Below, piece by piece: positions 1-8,574 of a stretch of 64,000 nucleotides of DNA; the first letter of the stretch is position 1, and every line of letters begins with the position of its first letter. The stretch spans positions 1,984,001-2,048,000 of the forward strand of contig NZ_AP014723.1 in NCBI RefSeq assembly GCF_001548035.1, given 5' to 3'. The notes beneath the pieces are model-generated. The model did not search any database. It was not told the origin of the DNA and saw nothing but the letters and a program-made list of their open reading frames with translations. The translations under genes were made by a program, and so were the position numbers. The stretch is from Sulfurospirillum sp. UCH001 (lineage in GTDB: Bacteria; Campylobacterota; Campylobacteria; Campylobacterales; Sulfurospirillaceae).

Positions 1-325
1 CTTGATATTCTTCAAAAATTTTGACAACTTTGTGAATAACATCGTTTGATATATAAAAATCATCACTATTCAATATCCCTATGACATTCCCAGTGGCTAG
101 CCTTATACCTTTGTTCATGGCATCATATATACCATCATCTTTTTCGCTAATAAAACGTGAGATTTTATTTCCATAATTTTGCACTACTTCAACAGTTCCA
201 TCTGTACTTGCGCCATCAATAATTATGTACTCTATGTTGCGATATGTTTGACTTAATACTGAATCGATCGCATTTTTAATTGTCGATACATTATTTGATA
301 CTACAGTTATTATTGATATTTTCAA
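1..325 (-). CDS. Glycosyltransferase family 2, partial (N-terminal 108 residues)
   Basis: The gene runs off the left edge of the window, so only its N-terminal part is visible. The start is a TTG at 325, preceded by GGAG about eight bases upstream; no in-frame ATG gives the conserved beginning (LKISIITVVSNN). The fragment shows the GT-A nucleotide-binding pattern of family 2: a strand-forming start, the DGASTDGT motif at about residues 40-47, and an NSDD motif near residue 85 equivalent to the metal-binding DXD. The family transfers a sugar from a nucleotide donor on the cytoplasmic face of the membrane. It is the last visible gene of the AT-rich minus-strand glycan block. The acceptor and sugar cannot be told. 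Confidence 0.85.
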   Translation of the reverse strand, partial: MKISIITVVSNNVSTIKNAIDSVLSQTYRNIEYIIIDGASTDGTVEVVQNYGNKISRFISEKDDGIYDAMNKGIRLATGNVIGILNSDDFYISNDVIHKVVKIFEEYQ

Positions 326-425
326 GTATCATTCTCCATAATTTTATGATTAATTATTTTATCAATTTCCAAATATATATTTATTTGTATGTAGTTATTG
401 AATATAACTATACTACAATTTTGTT

Positions 426-1280
426 TCATACAATTAATCCTATTTCAAAAAATTTTTGATTTATTTCTTTGTTGAAATTATTACAATGATGAGCTTTAAT
501 ATAAAAAACATCTTCAATATTTGGTGGGGAAAAATCATCATTATTTGTATAAAGAATCATAAAATAATTTCTTTTAAGATAATACGCCAGATGAATCAAA
601 AAAGAATCTCCACCAATATATAAATCACATTCTAATATCAAATTCTTTATATCATCCAATGTTGTATTTGTTAAGTAGTGTTGAACTTTACTACTAAATA
701 TTTCATATTTTTTTTCTATGTCAATTAAATATATCTTATAATTATTTTTGTTTATTACATCTATTATATATTTTAAATGTTCATGTTCTATATTTTTTTG
801 TTTCATTCTAGTAAGTGGATTTATAACAATAGTTTTATTTTTTCTGATTTTTAACGTATATCTATTTAAGGTAACCTGTTTTTTATATATATTTTCAATG
901 ATATGTTTTCTATTTTCATATATATTTCGATTTGAGCTATTTGGATAATGAATTTTTGAATGAGTTAAAATTGAAATCAGAATACTTCTAAAATCCTTTT
1001 TCTCAAATATCATTTCCGTAATATTGTTTTCTTTGATGTAATTAAGAAATTTATACATGTCTTTTATTGCTTGAATTAGGCCTTTTTTTCTCATATCATA
1101 AAACGAAGGTATATCATTAAAAACAATCTTTATACTAAATTGATCTGGATTATTCATTAAAAGAGAAATATTCTTTGTATAATTTGTACCTAGAATATTT
1201 ATTTTTTGATCTAATTGTTCCAAAAGAGATAATGAAATAAGATTATCTCCAAATGCTAAAAAACAGACATAGTACACCAT
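426..1280 (-). CDS. GT9-like (heptosyltransferase-fold) glycosyltransferase
   Basis: A 284-residue protein with the look of a GT-B enzyme related to family 9. The second half carries the two usual landmarks: a strand with INPLTR followed by a lysine-rich loop (about residues 153-160), and CDLYIGGDSFLIHLAYYL near residues 220-237, matching the family 9 pattern of Asp-(x)-Ile-Gly-x-Asp-Ser followed by His-Leu-Ala. The N-terminal half is divergent, so the donor is uncertain and heptose should not be assumed. An AAGG Shine-Dalgarno sequence lies just before the ATG. It sits 14 bases downstream of the Wzy-like gene, which suggests an O-chain transferase. Codon use is strongly AT-biased like its neighbours. 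Confidence 0.6.
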   Translation of the reverse strand: MVYYVCFLAFGDNLISLSLLEQLDQKINILGTNYTKNISLLMNNPDQFSIKIVFNDIPSFYDMRKKGLIQAIKDMYKFLNYIKENNITEMIFEKKDFRSILISILTHSKIHYPNSSNRNIYENRKHIIENIYKKQVTLNRYTLKIRKNKTIVINPLTRMKQKNIEHEHLKYIIDVINKNNYKIYLIDIEKKYEIFSSKVQHYLTNTTLDDIKNLILECDLYIGGDSFLIHLAYYLKRNYFMILYTNNDDFSPPNIEDVFYIKAHHCNNFNKEINQKFFEIGLIV

Positions 1281-1294
1281 TTTGAACCTTGTAT

Positions 1295-2509
1295 TTATTT
1301 TACATTAACAATATTCTTATTAATTTTGTATCTTGTTTTATGAAGTAATGTTGCCATATAAATTCCAACGAAAGGAAACGATAAAGGTATTGCACTAACA
1401 AGTATTGTATTTATAAAAAAAAAATACAATAACCCGCTACCTATTTGATTTTTATAAGCCCTAAAAATTATAATTGTGTAAACAAAAGGTATTGTAAAGC
1501 CTATAAACCCCATTTCAAATAATATAGAACCATAAAAACTCATGATTCTATTTGATTCACTTGTCCACCAAAAGATATTTTGCTTTGGTAGTTCATGATT
1601 TAAATATTGTGAATATATCCCAAATCCATTTGGAAGAAAATTATTGTCAATAAATCCTTTGATTGAAAAATATATAGCAGAAACTCTTTCATTAATACTA
1701 GCATCAAAAATAACAATATTTGATGGGTCATTCAAGAATGCACTAATTAGTTGAAATAATCTTATATTTTGAGGTACAAAATCGATATTGTCTATAAATA
1801 TTAATGTCACGAACATACTAAGACAAAGTAAACCTACTATTTTGATATTCATTTTGAACAAAAAATAATAAAAAGAAAAAATCAATAAAAAGAAAATAGT
1901 CATAGTAGATTGAGCTAAAAAACATATCTGAAACAACAATAAAAAGATATATTTAATTTTATTTTTAATATCTAAAGATATGAATAATAAAATTAAAAAA
2001 AGACAAATTATTCCATAAAAAGTAGGCTCCGGACTTAAAGAAACAACTCCTCGTGAAATGGTTGTAGTATTTCGATTGAGTAAAAATGCCATGAATTGCT
2101 CATCAAACAAAATCTGAATTAAGCCTACAATCAAATATACTATTGTTGTAAGTTTCAAAAATTTAACGAATAATTCATAGTGTTTTATTAATATTCTATT
2201 GAAAATAAATGGTACAAGTCCTATTGTTAGATATCCTAAGGTACTTCTAACCCCCGAAGAGTAGTCCATAGAAACAATTAATAAAAATAACGAATACAAA
2301 AAAGGGAGAAATAAAAAAACAAAAATATTATAAAACCTTATTTTATTATAAAAAAGTAATAAACTCATTAAAGTAATACTTACAATACTCCAAGGTTGAA
2401 TATCACTTCCAAAAGAATATAATGTTATGTATGGAAAGAATGAAAACAAGATTATTAGTAGATAGAAAAAACTAGCATCTCTGAATTGTATATTTTTAGA
2501 CCAATGCAT
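1295..2509 (-). CDS. wzy: O-antigen polymerase (Wzy-like) integral membrane protein
   Basis: A 404-residue, very hydrophobic protein with about ten to twelve membrane segments and one longer hydrophilic loop in the second half (about residues 245-320), the topology of Wzy polymerases. These proteins share little sequence, so the call rests on topology and on context: a Wzx flippase, several transferases and sugar-modifying enzymes lie in the same block. It would polymerise undecaprenyl-linked repeat units in the periplasm. An AGGA ribosome site lies six bases before the ATG. A run of ten adenines on the plus strand (1415-1424), read as Phe codons, is a possible slippage site. A WaaL-like ligase exists separately at 34.5 kb, supporting polymerase rather than ligase. 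Confidence 0.65.
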   Translation of the reverse strand: MHWSKNIQFRDASFFYLLIILFSFFPYITLYSFGSDIQPWSIVSITLMSLLLFYNKIRFYNIFVFLFLPFLYSLFLLIVSMDYSSGVRSTLGYLTIGLVPFIFNRILIKHYELFVKFLKLTTIVYLIVGLIQILFDEQFMAFLLNRNTTTISRGVVSLSPEPTFYGIICLFLILLFISLDIKNKIKYIFLLLFQICFLAQSTMTIFFLLIFSFYYFLFKMNIKIVGLLCLSMFVTLIFIDNIDFVPQNIRLFQLISAFLNDPSNIVIFDASINERVSAIYFSIKGFIDNNFLPNGFGIYSQYLNHELPKQNIFWWTSESNRIMSFYGSILFEMGFIGFTIPFVYTIIIFRAYKNQIGSGLLYFFFINTILVSAIPLSFPFVGIYMATLLHKTRYKINKNIVNVK

Positions 2510-2803
2510 TCATTATCCTAATATTTCACTCTTTTTATAACTTTTACTTAATATAACACATCAAATTCTAACTATAAGTCAGCCTTAGAATACTTCATCT
2601 AAATATCTTCTTTAAGATGAGGATTTAAATTCAACATATAAAATTAAGCTTTTGAAATCTATAAATCGATTTTTTGGCTAAGTTTAAAAGAAAAATATAT
2701 GTTTATAGTAACTCTATTCTTTAACTAACAATATCATACTTATTGCACTTTATAAAAATAAAATTAAAATAATAACATATAACTTTCAATAATATATAAT
2801 ATC
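2510..2803. other. AT-rich intergenic gap
   Basis: About 294 bases between the aminotransferase and the Wzy-like gene, almost entirely A and T. Neither strand holds a convincing reading frame. An imperfect inverted repeat around 2598-2630 (CATCT and AGATG arms) is present but has no T-run in a suitable place. A TATAAA on the minus strand shortly before the wzy-like start could be a promoter element, but in sequence this AT-rich such matches are expected by chance. Confidence 0.5.
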
Positions 2804-3943
2804 TCAGAATGCATTAAACTCCTTAATTAATGTTATTATTTTTTGAATATCATCTTCAGCCAATTCTTGATGTAAAGGAATATTCAAAGTATACTTAGCA
2901 GCGAAATCTGCATTTGGATAATCACCATCAACACAAAATTCTTTAAATAAATTAACTTTATGTAATGGCCAATATCTAAAAGTTGTGTATACTCCATTAT
3001 CCAATAAATATCTAGCTAATTTATCTCTATATTTAGTTTGTATCCAAAAAAAATAAAAAGAAGATGTATATTCGAAATTACTCATTGGAGGCACTTCTAA
3101 CCAATCCAGTTTTTTCAATTCATTATAATATTTATTATATATGTATTCTCTTCTTTGTAAAAACTTATTTAATTTATTTAATTGTACACATCCTATTGCA
3201 CCTGTCACATTATTCATAATAGCTCTTCTACCTGGCCTATTCATTTCAAATTCCCACCAATTAGAATTACCTTGAGTCGAACTATCTATTCCACTCTTTT
3301 GCTTTAAAGGTAATCCCAAATATAGTTTTTCTTCAGCCACTTTTCTCTTGTCTAAATCTTTAATATACATCATACCGCCATCTGCAGTACTTAATGTTTT
3401 CATAGCATCAAAAGACCACATTCCCATGTCGCCTAATGTCCCACAAGCTTTACCTTTATAAAAACTTTTTATAGAACATGCACTATCTTCGATAATTTTA
3501 ATATTATGTATATTACACAATTCAATTATAGGATCCATATCACAGGGCACACCTCCATAATGAGTCACATAAACAGCTTTTGTATTATTTGTTATTTTTG
3601 ATTTTATATCGTCTGCTCTTACATTTAAACTTCGTTTGTCTACATCACAAAATACAATTTTTGCACCGCTTGACAAAACGGCACTACCAATTGATGGAAA
3701 ACTTATACTAGGGATAATAATCTCATCGTTACTAGAAAACTCAAAAAGATCTGCGGATAAAAATATAGCTTCTGTACAGCTTGTAGTCGATAAAAAATGT
3801 TCAGAAGATACATTTAAATTATTTGCAAAACCTTTTTCAAAATCTTTTACATAATTTCCCTTCCCCAACCAATTTGATTGAAATACTTTTGCAACTTCAT
3901 CTAATTCTTCTTTTCCAACTGCGGGCTGAAATAAGTTAATCAT
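2804..3943 (-). CDS. DegT/DnrJ/EryC1/StrS-family sugar aminotransferase
   Basis: A 379-residue PLP-dependent aminotransferase of the family that aminates keto-deoxy nucleotide sugars with glutamate as donor. The PLP-binding lysine is K182 in the context SFDAMKTLSTADGG, and the upstream IEDSACS motif (about residues 151-157) supplies the aspartate that contacts the pyridine nitrogen. Length is normal for the family. It starts eight bases inside the 3' end of the RmlC gene, so the two are translationally coupled. RmlA and RmlB are 20 kb away in the same gene set and no RmlD is in the window, so the likely substrate is a dTDP-4-keto-6-deoxyhexose epimerised by the RmlC protein. Whether it acts at C3 or C4 cannot be read from sequence alone. 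Confidence 0.85.
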   Translation of the reverse strand: MINLFQPAVGKEELDEVAKVFQSNWLGKGNYVKDFEKGFANNLNVSSEHFLSTTSCTEAIFLSADLFEFSSNDEIIIPSISFPSIGSAVLSSGAKIVFCDVDKRSLNVRADDIKSKITNNTKAVYVTHYGGVPCDMDPIIELCNIHNIKIIEDSACSIKSFYKGKACGTLGDMGMWSFDAMKTLSTADGGMMYIKDLDKRKVAEEKLYLGLPLKQKSGIDSSTQGNSNWWEFEMNRPGRRAIMNNVTGAIGCVQLNKLNKFLQRREYIYNKYYNELKKLDWLEVPPMSNFEYTSSFYFFWIQTKYRDKLARYLLDNGVYTTFRYWPLHKVNLFKEFCVDGDYPNADFAAKYTLNIPLHQELAEDDIQKIITLIKEFNAF

Positions 3944-4502
3944 ATAATTCTCCCTTAAACTTATATATATTCCTCATTGTCATATTTTTTTTATCTTTTT
4001 CAGAAACCTTAATATCTCTTGAATTAATTTTCCAATCAATTCCTAAAATGTCATCATTATATATTAATCCATCTTCATATTGTGGAGCATAATAATTATC
4101 AACTTTATATGAAAAAATTGCTTCTTCACTTAAAACTATAAATCCATGAGCCAACCCTCTAGGAATAAATAGTTGTTTTTTATTTTCATCATTAAGTTCA
4201 AAAGACAACACTTTACCAAATGTAATAGAATCTTCTCTTAGATCAACAACAACATCTAATACCTTACCATATACAACACGAACAAGTTTACTTTGAGCAA
4301 ATGGTGGTTTTTGAAAATGTAACCCTCTTAATACACCAAAAGCAGATTTAGATTCATTGTCTTGACAAAAATTAATTTTTTTTCCAAGATAATTTTCGAA
4401 ATTCTCTTTATTGAAACTTTCAAAAAAATATCCTCTTTTATCACTAAATATAATTGGTTCACAAAGAATAAGATCACAAATTTCTGTTCTAACAAATTTC
4501 AT
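3936..4502 (-). CDS. rfbC: dTDP-4-dehydrorhamnose 3,5-epimerase-like protein
   Basis: A 188-residue cupin of the RmlC family, full length. The catalytic base H62 (in LRGLHFQ) and the catalytic tyrosine Y132 (in SYKVDNYY) are both present, along with the IPRGLAHGF loop at 113-121. The family epimerises C3 and/or C5 of dTDP-4-keto-6-deoxyglucose. AAAAGGTT lies eight bases before the ATG. The next gene is a coupled aminotransferase rather than RmlD, and no RmlD is in the window, so the product may be an amino-deoxy sugar rather than L-rhamnose. A 620-base gap with a transposase remnant precedes it, so it probably has its own promoter. It could also be a mono-epimerase relative. Confidence 0.85.
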   Translation of the reverse strand: MKFVRTEICDLILCEPIIFSDKRGYFFESFNKENFENYLGKKINFCQDNESKSAFGVLRGLHFQKPPFAQSKLVRVVYGKVLDVVVDLREDSITFGKVLSFELNDENKKQLFIPRGLAHGFIVLSEEAIFSYKVDNYYAPQYEDGLIYNDDILGIDWKINSRDIKVSEKDKKNMTMRNIYKFKGELYD

Positions 4503-4541
4503 TAAAATAACCTTTTGTAGTAGAAACTAACCTAATACTTG

Positions 4542-4547
4542 TTTATA
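4542..4547 (-). promoter_or_regulatory. Possible -10 element for the rmlC-aminotransferase pair
   Basis: TATAAA on the minus strand, about 40 bases before the RmlC start codon. The upstream gap is long and holds a broken transposase, so a local promoter is needed somewhere here. In such AT-rich DNA the match alone is weak. Confidence 0.3.
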
Positions 4548-4697
4548 CTAAATTATTGAGTTAGTATGGCTTAAAAAGTTAAAAGACAACTTCAAATATA
4601 CCACATAATCTAAAATTATTTTTCAGAATATAGATTACTGACTTGCAGATGATTAATTTATAATATACATCAATATAAATAAAACACTATCTTCAAA

Positions 4698-4990
4698 TTA
4701 TATAATCTGATTTATCAATAAATATAGATATAGAAACTCAGCAAATAAAATACATTTGTGATTATGCCTTTTAGAGAATTGCATAGGGCTTAAATTATTC
4801 AAACGCTTATGAGATCAATGAGATAATATGGTTGTAGTCAATATCCCTTTCTGAATTATTTCTAATAAGCAAGTAAAAGTATGGTAATCCAACAATCCTT
4901 GATTTTTTTAGTTCTCTCTAGAAAAATCTTTTTAAGTTTATTGTTCTTAACTTCAATCTTCTTTAACACTTTTGTGAATTGCAATATCAT
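4698..4990 (-). pseudogene. IS3-family transposase remnant (degraded)
   Basis: The 620-base gap 4503-5122 has no intact gene, but minus-strand translation around 4760-4850 gives DYNH in one frame and SHKRLNNLSPMQF in the next. Together these resemble the C-terminal end of IS3-type DDE integrases (usually YN, then RPH, L, TP, F). A frameshift and a stop codon separate the two pieces. Further upstream on the same strand (about 4890-4990) a lysine-rich stretch with KNNKLKKIF resembles the coiled coil of an IS3 OrfA, but more weakly. No terminal inverted repeats or target duplication could be recognised. The rest of the gap shows nothing. Confidence 0.42.
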
Positions 4991-5122
4991 CTTGCATATC
5001 TCTTCCTTAACACATTATATGTTTGATGGAATAGAATGAATGTAAGATACAAAAATTTAAGTTATATCATATGAACCAATCTAATTTAAGAAAAAAGCAT
5101 ACTATTTTAATAAAATCAATTG

Positions 5123-6022
5123 TTAAAACTCTCTTTTTGACTTTTCGTTCCTATTAAAATATGCATCAATAAATGCAAAAATTGAAGCTTTAACAAAATT
5201 TATTTTCAGACGATATCTTACAATAGTCATAATAATAAAATATATTCCTAACAAAAAAACTTTTATTCTATTAGACTGAAATTCATATTTAAATAATAGT
5301 AAATTTCTTATACGGTAGTACCATATTAATGGATTCCCAGTTCCCCCAGAACCACCAGCTTCATGATACACAATAGATTTCATTACTACATACGATTTAT
5401 AACCTAAAAGTTTCATTCTATAACAATAATCATTTTCTTCCATATAAATAAAATAATGCTCGCTTAAAAAAATATTTGTTTCTTCAACAATTTTTACATC
5501 AATCACTAAACTTGCACCAAGAACTGCATCTACTTCAATAAATTCATCTGAATTTTTATAAGTTGGAATAGCATATCCCTTAAAACTATCCATATTAATA
5601 GTACCTGTTTCTATGATCTTATTTCTATTGACAAAATCTTTTTGCAGAGAACAATATATACCTTTTGGATGAGCTATTGCAAATGATATTAAAATATCTA
5701 AAGCATTGCTTTCTAATTCTAAATCGTTATTGAGCAACCAAATATAATCATACTTATATTCTAATGCTTTTTTTATTTGAGGGTTCATAGCCTTCGCATA
5801 CCCTATGTTACCATTAGAATCAACATAAGTAATTAAAAATTTATTATCAATCAAAATTTCTAAATATTCTTTTAATATTATTTTTTCTTTTATATTTGTG
5901 CTATTATCAATAACGATTATATCAAGATTATGCACTGTATTAAGATTTAAAACTGATTTTAAGCAGCTTATTGTTTTAAGTGAAGTATTGTAGTTAATCA
6001 TTGCCATCAAAATTTTCATCAT
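5123..6022 (-). CDS. Glycosyltransferase family 2, rhamnosyltransferase-like (WbbL type)
   Basis: About 299 residues. The GT-A fold is clear: an N-terminal INYN, then IVIDNST (about 36-42), NGNIGYAKAMNP (about 72-83), LLNNDLEL as the metal-binding motif (about 98-105), and EENDYCYRMKLLGYK (about 197-211), the arrangement of WbbL-like rhamnosyltransferases. A hydrophobic stretch near the C-terminus may anchor it to the membrane. A GTG at 6028 is in frame, but the AAAGG ribosome site overlaps it; the ATG at 6022 (or 6019) has proper spacing and is preferred. It follows the acetyltransferase closely in the same direction. The sugar transferred is a guess from family resemblance only. Confidence 0.8.
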   Translation of the reverse strand: MMKILMAMINYNTSLKTISCLKSVLNLNTVHNLDIIVIDNSTNIKEKIILKEYLEILIDNKFLITYVDSNGNIGYAKAMNPQIKKALEYKYDYIWLLNNDLELESNALDILISFAIAHPKGIYCSLQKDFVNRNKIIETGTINMDSFKGYAIPTYKNSDEFIEVDAVLGASLVIDVKIVEETNIFLSEHYFIYMEENDYCYRMKLLGYKSYVVMKSIVYHEAGGSGGTGNPLIWYYRIRNLLLFKYEFQSNRIKVFLLGIYFIIMTIVRYRLKINFVKASIFAFIDAYFNRNEKSKREF

Positions 6023-6044
6023 TTTCACCTTTTATTTTTATAAA

Positions 6045-6602
6045 TTAATTATTAATAAATCTAATAACTTTTGCAGGATTTCCAACAGCAACTGAATTAT
6101 TCGGAATATCTTTTGTAACGACTGATCCTGCTCCAATCACACAATTATCACCTATTGTAACACTTAAAATACTAACATTTTCACCAATCCAACAGTTTTT
6201 ACCAATATTAACTTTACCTTTATAAATAAGCTTTTGATTTATAATTGGAATATTATTTTTTCCATATCCATGTGCATTATCACCTATATATACTTTATCA
6301 GCTATCAGAGTATTTTCACCAATTATAATTTCATCAATACAATCTATATGACAAAAGTTTCCGATATAAACTCCATCTAAAATCTTCAGATTAGGAATTG
6401 TATCTTGTCTTAGAACACCCAACCAGGAAAAAGAGTTAATCGCAACATTATTTCCAATAGAAATAAACTCAGGACCTTGTATTCTCAACGGTTTGATAAT
6501 ATAGCTTTTTTTCCCAAATGTTTTAAAATATTTTTTAAATATAAGATTAAATATATGCTTTTTTATAAATGTTTCTAATCTAAGATAAAATTCAAAACTC
6601 AT
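6045..6602 (-). CDS. Left-handed beta-helix (hexapeptide) O-/N-acyltransferase
   Basis: A 185-residue protein whose second half is a run of hexapeptide repeats (patterns such as [25 protein letters not shown]) forming a left-handed beta helix, ending in the loop [14 protein letters not shown] that is typical of CysE/LacA/NodL/WbbJ-type acetyltransferases. The catalytic histidine is probably in GDNAHGYG (about residue 110). It would acetylate a sugar of the O-chain from acetyl-CoA. The start overlaps the stop of the upstream methyltransferase gene by four bases. The precise acceptor is unknown. Confidence 0.8.
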   Translation of the reverse strand: MSFEFYLRLETFIKKHIFNLIFKKYFKTFGKKSYIIKPLRIQGPEFISIGNNVAINSFSWLGVLRQDTIPNLKILDGVYIGNFCHIDCIDEIIIGENTLIADKVYIGDNAHGYGKNNIPIINQKLIYKGKVNIGKNCWIGENVSILSVTIGDNCVIGAGSVVTKDIPNNSVAVGNPAKVIRFINN

Positions 6603-7366
6603 GATTTATAAAACCATAAAGCATGATAATCACCACACTTTCCTATATATTTAAAATTAAAACCAGATTTCATTCCAAGAATTTCTAGATATTTTAAACT
6701 TCTTTCCCACCCGTGTGCACGAATAAACTTTTTTTCAATCATTTTATTATTTTTATAATTATTTATAAGATCTTTAAATTTTCTAACAGGGGTAGCTATC
6801 GTTAAAGATAAAATTAAATAATTAGTATTATTTTTAGAAAATTTATCAAAAATAACTTGTATCTCATTGTCTGTAAAATGATAATCAACTGCCCAACTAA
6901 TAGCCATATCATATTCTAAAGCAAGCTCATCTTCTAGTACATTGAACTTAACTTTTTCTATGTTTTTTAACAATTGTACATTGGAAGATTGTTTAATAAC
7001 ATTTTCATCATAATCTGAAGCTGTATAATGTAAATGTGGAAATTTTTGTTTCAATAAAAACGATTGGTACATATATCCACAACCAATTTCAATTAGACTA
7101 TTAATCTTCGAAAAATCAAAGACTTGAAGGAGTTCAAAAACAGCAACTGCTTTATTTAACTCATCAAATAAAACTTTGTTCAAAAAAGCTGTATTATAGT
7201 CATCTGAGTTTTTATATATATTAATATAATCACGATGCTTTTCCCAATCTTCTTTTGTATATTGACCCTCAGTATCTAATAGTGGATCATATTTTACAAA
7301 ATGTCGATATTTTAACCTTATATATTTACTTGCAATTACATCTATTTTTTTAAGTATCTTTTTCAT
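6599..7366 (-). CDS. Class I SAM-dependent methyltransferase-like protein
   Basis: A 255-residue protein with a Rossmann methyltransferase core. Motif I is [11 protein letters not shown] (about residues 90-100), followed by [10 protein letters not shown] with the acidic residue that binds the ribose of SAM. The rest is not recognisable. It overlaps both neighbours by four bases, between a Wzx flippase and an acyltransferase, so a role in methylating a sugar or a chain end of the surface glycan is likely. It is not one of the well-known named sugar methyltransferases, as far as can be seen. Confidence 0.65.
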   Translation of the reverse strand: MKKILKKIDVIASKYIRLKYRHFVKYDPLLDTEGQYTKEDWEKHRDYINIYKNSDDYNTAFLNKVLFDELNKAVAVFELLQVFDFSKINSLIEIGCGYMYQSFLLKQKFPHLHYTASDYDENVIKQSSNVQLLKNIEKVKFNVLEDELALEYDMAISWAVDYHFTDNEIQVIFDKFSKNNTNYLILSLTIATPVRKFKDLINNYKNNKMIEKKFIRAHGWERSLKYLEILGMKSGFNFKYIGKCGDYHALWFYKS

Positions 7367-8574
7367 TCTATTTCTTCTCGCTTCAATCTATAATATAGGT
7401 AAGTATTTATAATTAGATAAACTATCAATGTAGAATATACGACACCAACATATCCAAATAATTTAATAGACAAATAACTAAATCCAATATTTATAAGGAC
7501 AGAAGTTAAAGAAATTTTATTTAAAGTACTAAACTCTTTTTTTAAAATAAACTCTTGTTTTAGTACAGAACTAATTGCTAATAATATAAAACAAGCAGAT
7601 AAATAAGCAAAAAAACTACCAACTTCTAAATATTCATCTTTAGCAATAAATAATATAAAAAAATCTGAGTACAATGTGAATATAATATAAATTGGGCTAA
7701 ATGTTATAAGTATAAAGTAAATAAGTTTTTTATAGATTAAAAATCTAATTTTCTTTTTTTTATGAAATAATCTATTAATTTTCGGATTTACAACTGCCAA
7801 AATAGTATTTTGAAACAATTGTAACACTATTGAAAAAGGAATTATTGCAAAAGCATAAAGTCCAACTTCTCTATTTCCAGAGAAGATAGATATCATTATT
7901 TTATCACTATTCATTATAATAAAAAAACTAAAAGTTGATAGTAATGATCGCATCCCAAATATAAATCCTTCATTCCATACTTCAAAATCAAAATCAAAAT
8001 AACTCTTAAAATTGTATTTTTTTTTAAAATACAAACAATATACTAAAACAAATATTATAGTTATAAAAAGCATATAACTAAAAATATCAACAATATCTAT
8101 CCCTATAAGTAAAAAAGCTACAAACCAGCCATAGTTTTTATTAAATAAAAAAATATTATAAGATATCCAATTACTATTTGCAACATCATATCGTAGATAA
8201 TTTGCAAATATAATATTCATAAAAATTAACAAAATAGTTAAGTATATAAGCTTTTCTGGTATATTGAATAATAAAGATATAAACGATGATAATAAAAATA
8301 AGGAAATACCTATCACAATATTAATTAAAATCATTAATGTATTTATATTGTTAAAGAAAGTATTTTGTGACACAGAATACTTTTTATATTTGTTCAAGCC
8401 AATATTTAAATATTCTTGAATATTTAAACAAAATGCCATAGCTCCAAACATTATAATTGTATTTAATAGTGAATACATACCATAGTCTTCTACGTTTAAA
8501 GTTTTTAAAAGATATATATTAATAATAAATGCCATACCAAATGACAGCACTTGAAATATAAAATTAATTTTCAT
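7363..8574 (-). CDS. wzx: Polysaccharide flippase (Wzx-like, MOP superfamily)
   Basis: A 403-residue membrane protein with about twelve hydrophobic segments spread over its full length and short basic loops, the layout of Wzx/RfbX translocases that flip undecaprenyl-linked oligosaccharides across the inner membrane. The N-terminal segment with NVEDYGMYSLLNT (a few dozen residues in) matches the common start of this family, in which an E-x-x-G-x-Y/F-S pattern follows the first helix. It overlaps the upstream transferase gene by 11 bases and the downstream methyltransferase by 4. Together with the Wzy-like gene it indicates a Wzx/Wzy-type O-chain pathway. Confidence 0.8.
   Translation of the reverse strand: MKINFIFQVLSFGMAFIINIYLLKTLNVEDYGMYSLLNTIIMFGAMAFCLNIQEYLNIGLNKYKKYSVSQNTFFNNINTLMILINIVIGISLFLLSSFISLLFNIPEKLIYLTILLIFMNIIFANYLRYDVANSNWISYNIFLFNKNYGWFVAFLLIGIDIVDIFSYMLFITIIFVLVYCLYFKKKYNFKSYFDFDFEVWNEGFIFGMRSLLSTFSFFIIMNSDKIMISIFSGNREVGLYAFAIIPFSIVLQLFQNTILAVVNPKINRLFHKKKKIRFLIYKKLIYFILITFSPIYIIFTLYSDFFILFIAKDEYLEVGSFFAYLSACFILLAISSVLKQEFILKKEFSTLNKISLTSVLINIGFSYLSIKLFGYVGVVYSTLIVYLIINTYLYYRLKREEIE

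Noticed and set aside
1295-2509. Second O-antigen ligase instead of a polymerase
   Set aside because: Topology fits both, but a better WaaL candidate with the conserved loop histidine exists at 34.5 kb and this gene lies inside a Wzx-containing O-chain block; polymerase is the simpler reading, though not proved.
2598-2630. Inverted repeat in the gap before the wzy-like gene as a terminator
   Set aside because: The arms are short and imperfect, and no T-run follows in the direction of transcription.
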